Origin: Spongorhabdus nitratireducens
GTDB taxonomy: Bacteria; Pseudomonadota; Gammaproteobacteria; Pseudomonadales; Endozoicomonadaceae
Reading direction: 5' to 3'
DNA length: 64,000 nucleotides
NCBI GenBank assembly: GCA_947387575.1
Contig: CANDOC010000004.1
Span: forward strand, 248,001 to 312,000
The position numbers and the translations under genes were made by a program. Positions 25,577-35,465 of the stretch are shown one piece after another (position 1 is the stretch's first letter; each line of letters begins with the position of its first letter). A model generated the notes under the pieces. That model saw only the letters and a list, made by a program, of their open reading frames with translations, did no database searches and had not been told where the DNA came from.

Positions 25577-25607
25577 AAAAAGCCGCTCTGATTCAGGGCG
25601 GCTTTTT
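25577..25607. terminator. Bidirectional terminator between recR and ppiA
   Basis: AAAAAGCCGCTCT pairs with AGGGCGGCTTTTT around GATTC, giving U-runs on both strands. It serves the convergent recR and ppiA transcripts. Confidence 0.85.
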
Positions 25608-25625
25608 GCTTTCTGGCGAAGAATC

Positions 25626-26246
25626 TTATCCGCCCTGAGCCGGGGCTTTGGCTTTTTCTTCCGGCTTAATAACCTGTGCTTTTTTGATCAGGATATCCTG
25701 CTCTGGTACATCACGATAAAAGCCGAGGGTCTTGGTGGGTGTTGCGGCAATCTTGTCCAGTACCGGCAGGCCTTCAACCACTTTACCAAATACGGCGTAA
25801 CCGGCGCTGCGGGAGCTGTAATCCAGGTTCGGATTATCAACTTCGTTGATAAAGAACTGGGCAGTAGCACTGTCCGGGTTATTGGTGCGTGCCATGGACA
25901 GAGTGCCGCGTTCGTTCTTCAGACCATTGTTGGCTTCGTTCTTGATAGGTGCTTTGGTGTCTTTCTTCTTCATGCCCGGTTCAAAGCCGCCGGTTTGAAC
26001 CATAAAGCCTCTGATAACCCGGTGGAACACAACACCGTCGTAGTATCCGCTGTTCACATAATCCAGAAAGTTCTTCACAGTGATGGGCGCTTTGGCCGGG
26101 TAAAGTTCTACCACCATCTTGCCGGCAGAGGTATCCAGTTCAACACGGGGCAGGGCAGTAGCATCAGGTGCGGTCGCGGCATTGACGTGCAGGGTTAGCA
26201 GCAGGGTGGCAAAAGCCGTCAGGCAACGGAGCCAGATTGACTTCAT
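25626..26246 (-). CDS. ppiA: Periplasmic peptidyl-prolyl cis-trans isomerase, cyclophilin type
   Basis: Cyclophilins speed proline isomerisation during protein folding. A signal peptide (residues 1-22, ending HVNA) places it in the periplasm. The domain shows [30 protein letters not shown], then [19 protein letters not shown] (catalytic Arg) and [13 protein letters not shown] start at the ATG ending at 26246 (AAGGAT eight bases upstream); an earlier in-frame start would add 40 residues with no signal-peptide logic. About 206 residues, slightly longer than E. coli PpiA because of a Lys/Ala/Pro tail. Confidence 0.93.
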   Translation of the reverse strand: MKSIWLRCLTAFATLLLTLHVNAATAPDATALPRVELDTSAGKMVVELYPAKAPITVKNFLDYVNSGYYDGVVFHRVIRGFMVQTGGFEPGMKKKDTKAPIKNEANNGLKNERGTLSMARTNNPDSATAQFFINEVDNPNLDYSSRSAGYAVFGKVVEGLPVLDKIAATPTKTLGFYRDVPEQDILIKKAQVIKPEEKAKAPAQGG

Positions 26247-26295
26247 AGCGATATCCTTGAACAGATTATAAATATAGAAAGTAACAAGCCGGCTG

Positions 26296-26784
26296 CTAAC
26301 GAGGTTCCAGTGCGAGGTGACTGGTATCCGGAGGGGGCGGTGCCGGCGTCTGATTCTGTTCCACAATATAACCCTGTTGTGGTGAGATATCGAGATGGCC
26401 GGTGTCGGGTTCTATAAAATGTGCGGGTTTGGGTTCGCCAATGGATGTGCCTGGGGGCATCACTTCCCAATCAGGGGTTGGTTGTTGAGTACTGGGTGAA
26501 TGCCCTTGGTTACTTGATTTAGTGATATCTTTTACGGCTGATTTTGCTCTGGGGCGCTGAAACTGGATTTTAGACATAACTCCAGCTTTCAGCAGAGCTG
26601 TTTTGTATTTTTCTGCGGTTTGTTTGTCCAGATTGTGTTTAAGAACAACAGGCTGTCCGGATAACATACTCTCAACTTTTTTGGCCGTTGCCTTGAACAA
26701 CTTCTGTAACCGCTGGCTGGCCTGCTGGAGAGATACGCCATCGCATAACTGCCCATTGAGTATTACAGAATATTGTTCAGGCAT
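26296..26784 (-). CDS. Small protein with Pro-rich tail, last gene of the phosphatase cluster
   Basis: In this 162-residue protein, residues 1-75 form a compact domain ([51 protein letters not shown]). The same layout occurs at the N-terminus of several uncharacterised proteobacterial proteins: an LNG turn, a helix, then a G-(R/Q)-P-(V)n-(I/L)K motif and a KAG ending. The rest is disordered and proline-rich, ending in PAPPPPPDTS. It lies 46 bp downstream of the tyrosine-phosphatase gene on the same strand and could be co-transcribed. A chaperone or adaptor role is possible but only by position. Confidence 0.55.
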   Translation of the reverse strand: MPEQYSVILNGQLCDGVSLQQASQRLQKLFKATAKKVESMLSGQPVVLKHNLDKQTAEKYKTALLKAGVMSKIQFQRPRAKSAVKDITKSSNQGHSPSTQQPTPDWEVMPPGTSIGEPKPAHFIEPDTGHLDISPQQGYIVEQNQTPAPPPPDTSHLALEPR

Positions 26785-26830
26785 GGTTATAAAACCTGCT
26801 TAATGTGACAGCTGAGAATACTGCATCAAG

Positions 26831-29299
26831 TTAATTGCCGGTGACAATTCCAGATTCCCAGAAAACATTGCTAACGGCTGACGCAGCTCCAGGGATACGC
26901 TGTCTTGCGGCAATTTCATTGATATAACTTGCAGCTTCGCCTATTGCTGAACTCCAGTCATCATCTTCCAGCCTCCAGGGGTTGCGTTGTACCTCATTAG
27001 CAAATTCCTGTGCCAGCTGTTGCAAACCGTATGCATCAAGCCGGGCTACGTCACGGTGGAAATCTTCAATGGTGTTGTAAGGCGTAGCTGTTTCGCTGTT
27101 GCTGCCAAAGAATTTTTGCGCCATAACATCTGGGCTGATTTTGGGTTGTTGTGACGCCCTTAATAATTGTTCACCTGAAATACCCTGTGTACTGGACTGG
27201 GTAACAGGCTGGCTTCTGGATGTCGGTGCAGGACTACTTGAATTCAGAATACTTAGTCCTTGAGTCAGCAGTAATTTGAGCTGCTGGGGGCTTTGAACAA
27301 ACTGTTCTCCACGCTGTTTGCGTCCCTCGTAAACCAGCTCGGTTGTTTTGGTAAAGAGGTTTTCACGGGTAATTTCTCCGGACGCGATTCCCTTTTTGAG
27401 TTGATCAAGAACGATGAATGTTCCGGTTCTGCCCACACCGGCCTTACAGTGGACACATACCTTTCCTGTTTTAGGATGCTGCTCTATCGCAGTATTAAAT
27501 CGTTGGAAAGCTTCGAGATTCTTTCCGGAAGGAACACCGTGATCTGGCCATTTGTGGAAGTGGAAAATCTTGACCTCTTTGGCTGGTCGGGAGGATAAGT
27601 TGGCATATCCATTGGACTTGTCACCACCCAGCTGCAGGGTTATGACGTCATAATCCGCTCCCGCCTCAATGTGCTTGGTTGTGACTTTCATGCCACCTTC
27701 AACATAAAAGCTTTTTCCCTCTGCCGGCCAGTATTTGACTTCCAGACTTTTTCCGCCGGCACCTTTGAGATCTTTGTTATTCGTCAGATTCACTACAGTA
27801 TTAGTACCCTGCTCATAGAACATGTTGAAAGTGAGGTCTCTTGAGCGTGGATTTCCTGCCTCACTTGTGTTCATGACACCTTGCAGGGCAATGAAGTCTC
27901 CGACGTAGTTGGCGTTGATGGCTTCCTCTTCACCCTTTGGGCCAACTAAAACTTCAGATGCCTTGGGAGGCAGAATATTCCGGAAGCGTAACCCACCGGA
28001 AATAGTAGTTGCGTTGTGCAGGTCTTTCGCACTGTGAAGCTGTGCGCTTGCTGTTCTAAGGTCAGTAAATAGTTGGTCACTATTCTGATTGATTGATTCC
28101 TGCGATGCTGTTTCCTGAGGAACTTTACTTGCAAGTTGTTCTGGTAAACGGGGTGTTGTCTGCTGCCGGGGTGCTGGTACAGCGTTTTGAGTTGACTGTG
28201 AGCTTGCGTAGCGAATCTGGTGGATCTCTCTCAACCCATCAGCCAGTAATGGAACGTCAATGCTGCTGTAGTAGCTGATTTTATCTTGAACTGCCTGTTC
28301 TTTATTGACGATGCCGGGATCGTTGTAAATTTCATCAAGCTTTTGTTCTGCAAGCTTATTGTGAGTCAGTTTTGCTGCTGCATTAAACGTTGGCTCTGTT
28401 ATCCGGCCACTTTTCAGCAGACTAGAGAGTTCGGTATTAAGCTCTTTCACTGAAGTTTGGTCGCTACCTAATGAGCGTAGCTGGGCTTGAAGGCCAACGA
28501 CGCTTGGACGTTTAGTAGCTGTTAGGCCTTTAAGAGCTAGAGGGCTCAGGTTTGTTTTTTGCGGTTGTGGTGTTTCAGACCTGGTCGTATCAACCTTTCT
28601 CTGGGGTTGTGGTGACCTTCTGTGTTGTGGGACAGGTGGAGCGTCGACAGTTGGCAGATGTTGATCCAGTAATTGTGAAACCTGATCACTAAAAGGAGTA
28701 TGTTGATATTCGAGTTTTAGATGAGCTGCCTGTCTTAGTAGCTGGTCTGGTGACAATGGTTGTTTCAGTAGCGCATTAACCTTGTGTTCAGCTACTTTCC
28801 CCTGAATCAGATTTGTAGCTTGACGCCAGACTTGGGGGTCAAGGTCGCTCTCGAATGCTTTATCGGCCAGACTTTCATAAAATTGCTCTACTGAGTGAGC
28901 ATTCTTGGAGGTGCTCAGATATTTCTCTAAATATTGAAGACTCGGGGAATTATCTGAATCACCTTGCAGCTGCTGTAGCGCCCGATCGGCAGGGCTCAGG
29001 ATCGCGGCGTATGCTTGGCCGGTTGTCGGTGCCGGCTGGTGTAACACGCGAATGGGAGAAGTTTCTTTAGAAACCTTGTATTGTTCAAGGGGCTTGGACT
29101 CTTGCTGTCGAGCTGCCGCGGCTCCTTTTTTGTTAGGGCTATAGCTTTTTTTAGGGCTGAAAAAGGATACGAAGCGCTGCTTCCAGCTTTTTGTGGCTTT
29201 TGGAGATGCCTCTGATTCCTGGTTCTTGCTTGCAATTTCAGCCAGTGGGGTTTTAATTCCGCCCCTGTAGCCTCCAACTCCACCTGGTCCGCCGCCCAT
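26831..29299 (-). CDS. Large protein with eukaryotic-type tyrosine phosphatase domain, candidate host effector
   Basis: Residues about 430-690 form a classical protein tyrosine phosphatase domain: INANYVGDFIALQG (461-474), WPD loop WPDHGVP (584-590), P-loop HCKAGVGRTG (617-626) with nucleophile C618 and R624, and Q-loop EQFVQSPQQ (665-673). All catalytic residues are present. The 430-residue N-terminus is disordered and proline-rich with helical repeats, and about 130 residues follow the domain. The pattern (long N-terminus, C-terminal PTP) resembles injected effectors such as YopH and SptP. No signal peptide is seen. Start: AGGAG nine bases before the ATG. The upstream gene encodes a tyrosine-motif-rich protein. 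Confidence 0.85.
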   Translation of the reverse strand: MGGGPGGVGGYRGGIKTPLAEIASKNQESEASPKATKSWKQRFVSFFSPKKSYSPNKKGAAAARQQESKPLEQYKVSKETSPIRVLHQPAPTTGQAYAAILSPADRALQQLQGDSDNSPSLQYLEKYLSTSKNAHSVEQFYESLADKAFESDLDPQVWRQATNLIQGKVAEHKVNALLKQPLSPDQLLRQAAHLKLEYQHTPFSDQVSQLLDQHLPTVDAPPVPQHRRSPQPQRKVDTTRSETPQPQKTNLSPLALKGLTATKRPSVVGLQAQLRSLGSDQTSVKELNTELSSLLKSGRITEPTFNAAAKLTHNKLAEQKLDEIYNDPGIVNKEQAVQDKISYYSSIDVPLLADGLREIHQIRYASSQSTQNAVPAPRQQTTPRLPEQLASKVPQETASQESINQNSDQLFTDLRTASAQLHSAKDLHNATTISGGLRFRNILPPKASEVLVGPKGEEEAINANYVGDFIALQGVMNTSEAGNPRSRDLTFNMFYEQGTNTVVNLTNNKDLKGAGGKSLEVKYWPAEGKSFYVEGGMKVTTKHIEAGADYDVITLQLGGDKSNGYANLSSRPAKEVKIFHFHKWPDHGVPSGKNLEAFQRFNTAIEQHPKTGKVCVHCKAGVGRTGTFIVLDQLKKGIASGEITRENLFTKTTELVYEGRKQRGEQFVQSPQQLKLLLTQGLSILNSSSPAPTSRSQPVTQSSTQGISGEQLLRASQQPKISPDVMAQKFFGSNSETATPYNTIEDFHRDVARLDAYGLQQLAQEFANEVQRNPWRLEDDDWSSAIGEAASYINEIAARQRIPGAASAVSNVFWESGIVTGN

Positions 29300-29337
29300 T
29301 GTTTTGCTCCTGCTTTAATTTGCTTCCTGGTTCTATG

Positions 29338-30801
29338 TTACTGCCGGTCTTTTTTAGGTCCGGATGCGATTGTCCGGCGGGGAGTATCATAGTGATTTTC
29401 CAGTTTCTGCTTATCTATATCCAGTTGTAGCGCATCACGATTTGCATAATCAGTACTAGGGTTGTAGTCACTGAATTTCTCTGGATTTTGGTTCAAATCA
29501 TCCAAAGTAGAGGGGTTCTCATATGTTCGTTCTTCTGAGGACTGTTTTCTGAGAACACTTCCTACTGGCTTCATTTGTTCGTAGGGACTGTCTTCAGGGC
29601 GAACCATGGTTTCTTGTACCAGGCGCTGGTAAATAGGCGTGTTTGAGGGCAGAGGCCTCACTGGTTTGTCATAGATAACATCTGAAAAATCAGGTGGTGG
29701 CGGAGGGGCAGGAATTGTCGGGGCAGGACTGTGAGTAGTCAGTGTCCCCTCTGTAATCGATCTTTGCTTGAAAGATATTCCTGAGTCGAGCTTAATACCA
29801 GCCCTGTCTATACGTCGACTGTGCTTGTTAAGTAATTTATCCACTTGTTGCTTGAGAAAGTCGGCCTGTTGCTCGAGTGAAGCCCCCTTTCTTTGGAGCT
29901 TTGCATGTTTTTTCTGCAACCGATTGATCGCAAAACGTACTCGCCAGGCGGTATGCTTGGCTTTCAGTTTAACTTTCAGCTCGTTAAGTGTTTGTCTTGC
30001 TTCCGTGATTTCCCGGGTGAATTTTGCAATCTGCTCGCGCTCAGCTCTGGGCACAAAGTTTTCAGGGATGGTGTCATAAACTTTATCTTCCTCAACCTGA
30101 GGTTCTGTATCAAATGGTTCTGGAGGTTCAACAAACTCCAGTTCATCACTGAAATTAACTTTTCTGGTCTCTTTTGCCTCGGGTGTTGGTGGCTGCGGAG
30201 CCGGGTGATCAGGCGGATTCGATGTGGTTTTCTTTAAAATTGACTTTTGAGTTGCTTCTGGTTGGGGTGTTATTCCCGCAGGAGCTGAATGGTGCCTTTG
30301 AGGCTGTGAAGGTTTGACCTTTTCAGAAAGCCACGCAGGTTTGGGTGGTGGTTCCGGTCTGGTCCCACGAGGCTTAACTGTTTCAACATTGGTTGGTTTT
30401 TGGCTGGAGACTGCGGTTGCTACTTCATTGGCAATTCGGGTAGCCCGCTGTTGTGCTTCTTTGGCTTCTTTCTTGTGCCCGGTTTCTTTTGGCTGAGCGA
30501 GAGTGTAGCTATCCTTGTTGCGAGTGAATATACCTTTAAAAGAGTCCCAACCTTTTGCGAGCCTCTTTCCAATGGAAACAGGGGGGCCCGAATGGCCTTC
30601 CGCCTGACGCTTGAAAGCGCTGACAAATTTTTTGCCTTCACTTTCCAGAGTCTGGGATTTGACGCTACGGGAAAAGGCTCGACCTTTTACTGGCTCTTGT
30701 TGCTCGAGCTGGTCTGGAGCTTTGTCAGTATCATTCGTCACTGACACTGACGATTGGTCGGTTGTGGTTGGCGTCGACGGTCTTATTGGATCAAGAGGCA
30801 T
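29338..30801 (-). CDS. Motif-rich candidate host effector (PP1-, SH3- and SH2-type motifs)
   Basis: The 487-residue product is mostly disordered with one coiled coil (about 251-328). It carries SILK (187-190) and KVNF (214-217), which match the two PP1-docking motifs in canonical order. Proline-rich segments are at 149-156 (PEPPPKPA) and 359-370. Eight tyrosine motifs include YDTI (242), YDKP (377), YQRL (391), YEQM (407), YENP (427), YANR (452) and YDTP (471). Such motifs are read by eukaryotic SH3, SH2 and PP1 proteins. With no signal peptide and a neighbouring tyrosine phosphatase 38 bp downstream, I infer an effector delivered into a host. No enzyme domain is visible. Confidence 0.7.
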   Translation of the reverse strand: MPLDPIRPSTPTTTDQSSVSVTNDTDKAPDQLEQQEPVKGRAFSRSVKSQTLESEGKKFVSAFKRQAEGHSGPPVSIGKRLAKGWDSFKGIFTRNKDSYTLAQPKETGHKKEAKEAQQRATRIANEVATAVSSQKPTNVETVKPRGTRPEPPPKPAWLSEKVKPSQPQRHHSAPAGITPQPEATQKSILKKTTSNPPDHPAPQPPTPEAKETRKVNFSDELEFVEPPEPFDTEPQVEEDKVYDTIPENFVPRAEREQIAKFTREITEARQTLNELKVKLKAKHTAWRVRFAINRLQKKHAKLQRKGASLEQQADFLKQQVDKLLNKHSRRIDRAGIKLDSGISFKQRSITEGTLTTHSPAPTIPAPPPPPDFSDVIYDKPVRPLPSNTPIYQRLVQETMVRPEDSPYEQMKPVGSVLRKQSSEERTYENPSTLDDLNQNPEKFSDYNPSTDYANRDALQLDIDKQKLENHYDTPRRTIASGPKKDRQ

Positions 30802-30936
30802 ACTGCATCTTCCCTGAGCGTATGAAATAGAAATGTCTACTTCATAGCATAGGACAAGGAGAGCGGCTGTATCCTCTAAAGTCGTTTCATTTTTTTAATC
30901 GAAATTAAAAAGTTATTTATTATTTCTTTTTTAATT

Positions 30937-30970
30937 AACAGCAGCACATTCTAAAGACTGTACTGCTGTT
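30937..30970. terminator. Hairpin downstream of the YecA-family gene
   Basis: AACAGCAG (30937-30944) pairs with CTGCTGTT (30963-30970). It is flanked by A/T-rich DNA and could end the minus-strand yecA-like transcript. Confidence 0.45.
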
Positions 30971-30981
30971 ATCAGAGCGCA

Positions 30982-31551
30982 TTACTGTGCTGAAGCTCTC
31001 ATCAGCAGGTAAAGCTCGGTCACAACTTCCGGGATCTGGCAGCACATATCCTCAACCAGCTCCTTGTCCTTGTACATGGCCTTGAACTCGGGCTCATCAT
31101 CGAACAGGCCGGAGGCCAGCATGATGGGCAGCAACAGTTCGCTGACTTCCTGTTCATTATCAGAGAACCAAGCCGGCTCATTGAGATAAACGGCTTCCAT
31201 AAAGCCGAAGCTCCAGGCTCTCAGCTCCGATTCGTCCGGGTCTTTACCCAGAACCGGGTCGCAGGGCAGTTCGAGGGTTTCTTCCTCATTGATTTCACGG
31301 TCAATGCGGGCCAGCTGCTCCAGCAGGGCAGCTTCAACCTGTTGTTTTTGCTCCGGGCTTTCCCACTTGGGCTCGGTATTCAGCAGGCATTCCATCCATT
31401 GGGACTGAGGGACGTCTACCGGCGAAATAGACAGTGCTGTCATGAAACCATGAGCAGACAGGTAATCCAGTGCTTCTTCATCAACCCGGTCAGATAGCAG
31501 GAAATCTTCCAGAAAGGTTTCCAGATCGTGGGGTACTTCAGTGTGTTTCAT
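30982..31551 (-). CDS. YecA/YgfB (UPF0149) family protein
   Basis: The product, about 189 residues from ATG 31551 (five more from an earlier start), matches UPF0149: LETFLEDFLLSDRVDEEALDYLSAHGFMTALSISP at the N-terminus and RAWSFGFMEAVYLNEPAWF in the middle. The family is helical and acidic; its molecular role is not settled, though YgfB members affect gene regulation in Pseudomonas. The C-terminal SEC-C zinc motif seen in YecA is absent, so this is the YgfB-like or short form. It is transcribed away from recQ. Confidence 0.8.
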   Translation of the reverse strand: MKHTEVPHDLETFLEDFLLSDRVDEEALDYLSAHGFMTALSISPVDVPQSQWMECLLNTEPKWESPEQKQQVEAALLEQLARIDREINEEETLELPCDPVLGKDPDESELRAWSFGFMEAVYLNEPAWFSDNEQEVSELLLPIMLASGLFDDEPEFKAMYKDKELVEDMCCQIPEVVTELYLLMRASAQ

Positions 31552-31708
31552 CAGCAGGAACGCCACAGGAATAAAACGCTGATTGTACTGCGCAGTGCTT
31601 GCAGATCATAGTCTGATGCCTGATAACCGGAGTATTGGCAGGAATGGCGCGAGTTGTGACTGATTGTGAGTATAATAAAGGCCTCTTTCCCCTCTCTCAG
31701 TAATATGG

Positions 31709-33874
31709 ATGCCGTATATGCCGGATGCAGCACTTGATGTTCTGCGTAATGTCTTTGGTTATGACTCTTTTCGTGGTCAGCAGCAGGCGATTATCCAGCG
31801 GCTGGTGGAAGGTGAGGATGCATTGGTACTGATGCCAACCGGGGGAGGTAAGTCCCTGTGTTACCAGATTCCGGCCAGAGTGCGTCCCGGCGTCGCTATT
31901 GTGGTCTCGCCGCTGATCGCTCTGATGCAGGATCAGGTAGAAAACCTCAATCAACTGGGCTTCAAGGCGGCATTTCTGAACTCTGCACTATCTGCGGGAG
32001 AGCAGCGGGAAATTGAATGGCAGCTGCAGCGGGGCGAGCTGGAACTGCTGTATATGGCACCGGAACGACTGCTGCAGGAAAGAACGCTGGTATTACTGCA
32101 GCAAATGCCAATATCGCTGTTTGCCATTGATGAAGCACACTGTGTATCCCAGTGGGGTCATGACTTTCGGCCTGAATACCGGCGTCTGCAGTTATTAAAA
32201 GAGCGCTTTCCTGATGTGCCCCGTATTGCTTTGACGGCGACAGCTGATGATCGCACCCGGCAGGAAATTATCAGCGGGCTGGGGCTCGAGCATGCAAAGG
32301 TCTATATCAGTAGCTTTGATCGGCCCAATATTTTTTATCGAATTACCCAGAAACAACAGGCTCGCAAGCAGTTACTGGATTTCATTCGGCGCTCCCATGC
32401 TGAGGATGCGGGTATTGTCTATTGCCTGTCCCGGCGCAAGGTGGAGGAAACCGCAGAATGGCTGAACACCCAGGGCTTCAGGGCACTCCCATATCATGCA
32501 GGGTTAACGACCGAGGAGAGAGCATCCAATCAACAGCGGTTCCTGAAAGAGGAAGGCGTAATTGTGGTGGCAACCATTGCCTTCGGAATGGGGATCGACA
32601 AACCGGATGTTCGCTTTGTGGCCCATCTGGATCTGCCAAGAAGTATTGAAGCTTACTATCAGGAAACCGGCCGGGCAGGGCGGGATGGATTACCGGCTGA
32701 TGCCTGGATGGCTTACGGGCTACAGGATGTCATTCTGTTGCGCCAGCTTCGTGAACAGTCCGATTTGGATCCCCAGATCCGGCTTATAGAGCAGCAAAAG
32801 CTTGAAGCCATGCTGGCATTATGCGAAGTCACAGGCTGCCGCCGTCAGGCTTTGCTGGCTTATTTCGGAGAAACGCTGGAAGAACCATGCGGACACTGTG
32901 ATCTGTGTGTTAATCCTGCCCCGGTATGGGACGGAACTCATGTTGCCCGTCAGGCGCTGTCCTGTGTCTATCGTACCGGGCAGATTTATGGTGTGGCTCA
33001 TCTTTGTGATGTATTGCTGGGGAAAGAAACCGACAAGGTTGTCAGCGCCCGTCACAATCAGGTGTCGACCTTTGGTATTGGAAAAGAGCAAAACCTGAGC
33101 CAGTGGCGTTCAGTATTCCGCCAGCTGATTGCCAGAGGCTATCTCAACGTTGATGTTGACGGTCATGGCGGACTAAAGCTGAATGACAAGTGCCGCCCGC
33201 TGCTTCGTAATGAAGAAGTGTTAATGCTGCGGGAGGACAGGGGCAAGATCGCAGCAGTAAAAGAGAAGAAACAGTCGGCGGATATACCGGAAATTGAATC
33301 TGAAGAAGATCAGGCGCTTTGGAGCAACCTGCGTGAGCTTCGGCGAACACTGGCGCTTGAACAGGATGTCGCGCCCTATATGATCTTCAATGATAAAACT
33401 CTGAGGGAAATAGTGGCATTCAAGCCGACCTCTCAGGACGAGTTATTACGCCTTAATGGCGTCGGGCAGCATAAGCTGGAAATGTATGGAGATGCCTTCC
33501 TGAACCTGATTAATAATCAGAGTGATGAGGCTCGAATGGAGCGCCAGCGCCAAGACCGTGAAGAAATTGTAGTGCTGGTTCAGTCCGGCATGCATGTGGA
33601 TATGATTGCTGCCCAGCGGGGAATTACCGAGAGCACCGTCTATGCCCATATGGCCGGCGCGATTCGTGATGGTGTTGCTGCGTTGCGTTCGCTGGTGGAT
33701 ATCAGACCGGATGATCTGTCCAGTATCCGCCAGCAGTTGGAGCAGTCCCGAGATGGCTCTACTATCAAAGCGATTCAGACGCAGTATGCAGACACTTATC
33801 CTCGGGGTGTACTGCGCTGTGTTATCGCGGATATTCAGTTACAGGCAAGGCTGAAAGAAGAATACCCAGCCTGA
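31709..33874 (+). CDS. recQ: ATP-dependent DNA helicase RecQ
   Basis: RecQ unwinds DNA 3' to 5' in recombination and fork repair. Walker A PTGGGKSL lies at 43-50, followed by [25 protein letters not shown] and [10 protein letters not shown]. The RQC zinc cluster is [17 protein letters not shown] with CGHCDLC. An HRDC domain (about 535-605) precedes a C-terminal helix-turn-helix region (about 620-715) with [14 protein letters not shown]. At 721 residues it is longer than E. coli RecQ (609) because of that extra domain, as in many Pseudomonas relatives. Confidence 0.97.
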   Translation: MPYMPDAALDVLRNVFGYDSFRGQQQAIIQRLVEGEDALVLMPTGGGKSLCYQIPARVRPGVAIVVSPLIALMQDQVENLNQLGFKAAFLNSALSAGEQREIEWQLQRGELELLYMAPERLLQERTLVLLQQMPISLFAIDEAHCVSQWGHDFRPEYRRLQLLKERFPDVPRIALTATADDRTRQEIISGLGLEHAKVYISSFDRPNIFYRITQKQQARKQLLDFIRRSHAEDAGIVYCLSRRKVEETAEWLNTQGFRALPYHAGLTTEERASNQQRFLKEEGVIVVATIAFGMGIDKPDVRFVAHLDLPRSIEAYYQETGRAGRDGLPADAWMAYGLQDVILLRQLREQSDLDPQIRLIEQQKLEAMLALCEVTGCRRQALLAYFGETLEEPCGHCDLCVNPAPVWDGTHVARQALSCVYRTGQIYGVAHLCDVLLGKETDKVVSARHNQVSTFGIGKEQNLSQWRSVFRQLIARGYLNVDVDGHGGLKLNDKCRPLLRNEEVLMLREDRGKIAAVKEKKQSADIPEIESEEDQALWSNLRELRRTLALEQDVAPYMIFNDKTLREIVAFKPTSQDELLRLNGVGQHKLEMYGDAFLNLINNQSDEARMERQRQDREEIVVLVQSGMHVDMIAAQRGITESTVYAHMAGAIRDGVAALRSLVDIRPDDLSSIRQQLEQSRDGSTIKAIQTQYADTYPRGVLRCVIADIQLQARLKEEYPA

Positions 33875-33896
33875 CTCTCAAATGCTGTAAAGGCTG

Positions 33897-34397
33897 TCAG
33901 GTAGACTCTTTGTATTTGACAGCCTGACCACAGGATTGGCACAGGTAAACTGTTCCTCGCTTGATCCGGTTGTGTCGAATACCTGTCAGGGGAATCTCTC
34001 TTCCCGGGCAGGCACATTCATAGATATAGCTACGTCTTGTCGTATGACGTATATCGTAGGAGTGACAACGTTCGGCCGGTAAATTGAATACCTGCTGCAT
34101 CACGTATTTCCATTCCTTGCCGTGGGGACGAATCCGGTCACCATATACCTCAGGTGCAATCAAATGTGCCACTTCATGGGCAACGGTCTGGTGAATAAAG
34201 TGATGTCTGTTTTCGCGCAACAAAACCGGATTCAGCCGAATCAGGTTTCTGGTGGGCCAGGCCTGCCCTGCCGCTTCACCTCTCAGGTCAAGCTGGATAT
34301 CAGGCTGTTTGAACGTACGATGAAAGTATCTGTTTGCCTGTTCGAGCAGTGAGCTGACCCGTCGTTCTATCAGGAGTTTGTCGTTCAGGGTATTCAT
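33897..34397 (-). CDS. sprT: SprT-family zinc metalloprotease-like protein
   Basis: The HExxH motif HEVAH is at 74-78, with a downstream third ligand in DRIRPHGKEW. A C-terminal zinc ribbon follows (CAC near residue 129 and CQSC near 153). This matches SprT/Spartan-like proteins, whose eukaryotic members cleave DNA-protein crosslinks. The role of bacterial SprT is poorly defined. The length of 166 residues is typical. It converges on recQ, separated by 22 bases. Confidence 0.92.
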   Translation of the reverse strand: MNTLNDKLLIERRVSSLLEQANRYFHRTFKQPDIQLDLRGEAAGQAWPTRNLIRLNPVLLRENRHHFIHQTVAHEVAHLIAPEVYGDRIRPHGKEWKYVMQQVFNLPAERCHSYDIRHTTRRSYIYECACPGREIPLTGIRHNRIKRGTVYLCQSCGQAVKYKEST

Positions 34398-34684
34398 GTC
34401 AGCGCCCGTTGCTCAATTTAAGTGTTCACCAACAAATGTCGATTACCTGATTGGTTTTGGCAGGTAGCTTGTCCAGAGCACACATTTCTGAATCACAGCC
34501 TGCGGGGAAAACAGTCTATAAACTGTTATGAATCCTTGCCAGTCGCAGTGTTGCGTATTTTTAATGTGATTTGAAATATGAGTAAAGATTAGTATTGCTA
34601 CTCATAGTAGAGGAAGGTTGTGAGGAATAGGGCACGGCCGTTTTGATTGAACGACCATGCCTGAGAGTTAGAGAGTATCCGGGG

Positions 34685-35287
34685 TTAGAGGTACTCTGGT
34701 CCGATATCCATGCCCCAGAAAATGACGGTAATTGCCAGCATGGCAACCATCATTACCAGACCGATGCACAGAATTGCACTGGCAAAGACAAAGCTTTTTT
34801 CCTTGGGTAGATCCATGAAAATGGGCAGCCCGCCATAAAGCAGCCAGACTGAGTAACTAACCGATCCGATACCGGCAATCATGGCCAGCCACAGCGATGG
34901 CCACAGGGCACTGATGCCGGCCAGAAAGATCGGGGTTGCAGTATAGGCACTGAACGCAATGCAATCAGACAACGCAGGCTTGCGGTCAAAGGTCTGTGCC
35001 AGCCACTGAATGTAGCCGCCCATAACTGCAACACCCACCATCATGGCGCACCAGGCCAGAACGCAAATGGTGAGAGCGCTGTCGGCGGTCAGGCGGTGTA
35101 TCTCGCCACCACCCGGCAACGTCCAGCCGGTCATGGTGGTTCCGATATAGCCGCATACAGCCGGTATGGCCGCCAGTAGCAAAATATGGGATAAATACAG
35201 TTTGAAAATACTTGAGTGTTCCTCTCGGATACTATGCCACTCACGGTCGGGATGAGCCATCAGGCCCCAGACGTGGGAAAGGATCAT
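34685..35287 (-). CDS. Yip1-domain inner-membrane protein
   Basis: The 200-residue product has five hydrophobic segments and the Yip1/YohC pattern: an N-terminal cytoplasmic stretch GLMAHPDREWHSIREE, then membrane helices including FSAYTATPIFLAGISALWP and a short YSVWLLYGGLPIFMDLPKEKSF loop. The function of bacterial Yip1 proteins is unknown. It is divergent from the Bax-like gene with about 178 bp between. Confidence 0.85.
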   Translation of the reverse strand: MILSHVWGLMAHPDREWHSIREEHSSIFKLYLSHILLLAAIPAVCGYIGTTMTGWTLPGGGEIHRLTADSALTICVLAWCAMMVGVAVMGGYIQWLAQTFDRKPALSDCIAFSAYTATPIFLAGISALWPSLWLAMIAGIGSVSYSVWLLYGGLPIFMDLPKEKSFVFASAILCIGLVMMVAMLAITVIFWGMDIGPEYL

Positions 35288-35465
35288 GTGCGATGCCTCC
35301 TTTGCCGGCAGGACCCTCTTGAGGGTGAGACGACAGCAGTCGAGCCGGAGGGTTTAGTGTTATTATTATCGCGCTTACATTTTTCAGGAGCATTGCCAGT
35401 CCCTGGTAAATCAGCCCCTAAGATCAGACTATTTAAAAAAACCGATAATATCCAGCGGAGTGTGA

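Noticed and set aside
27150-30900. CRISPR array or other regular repeats near the effector cluster
   Set aside because: No direct repeats with regular spacing are present; repeated proline codons only give that impression.
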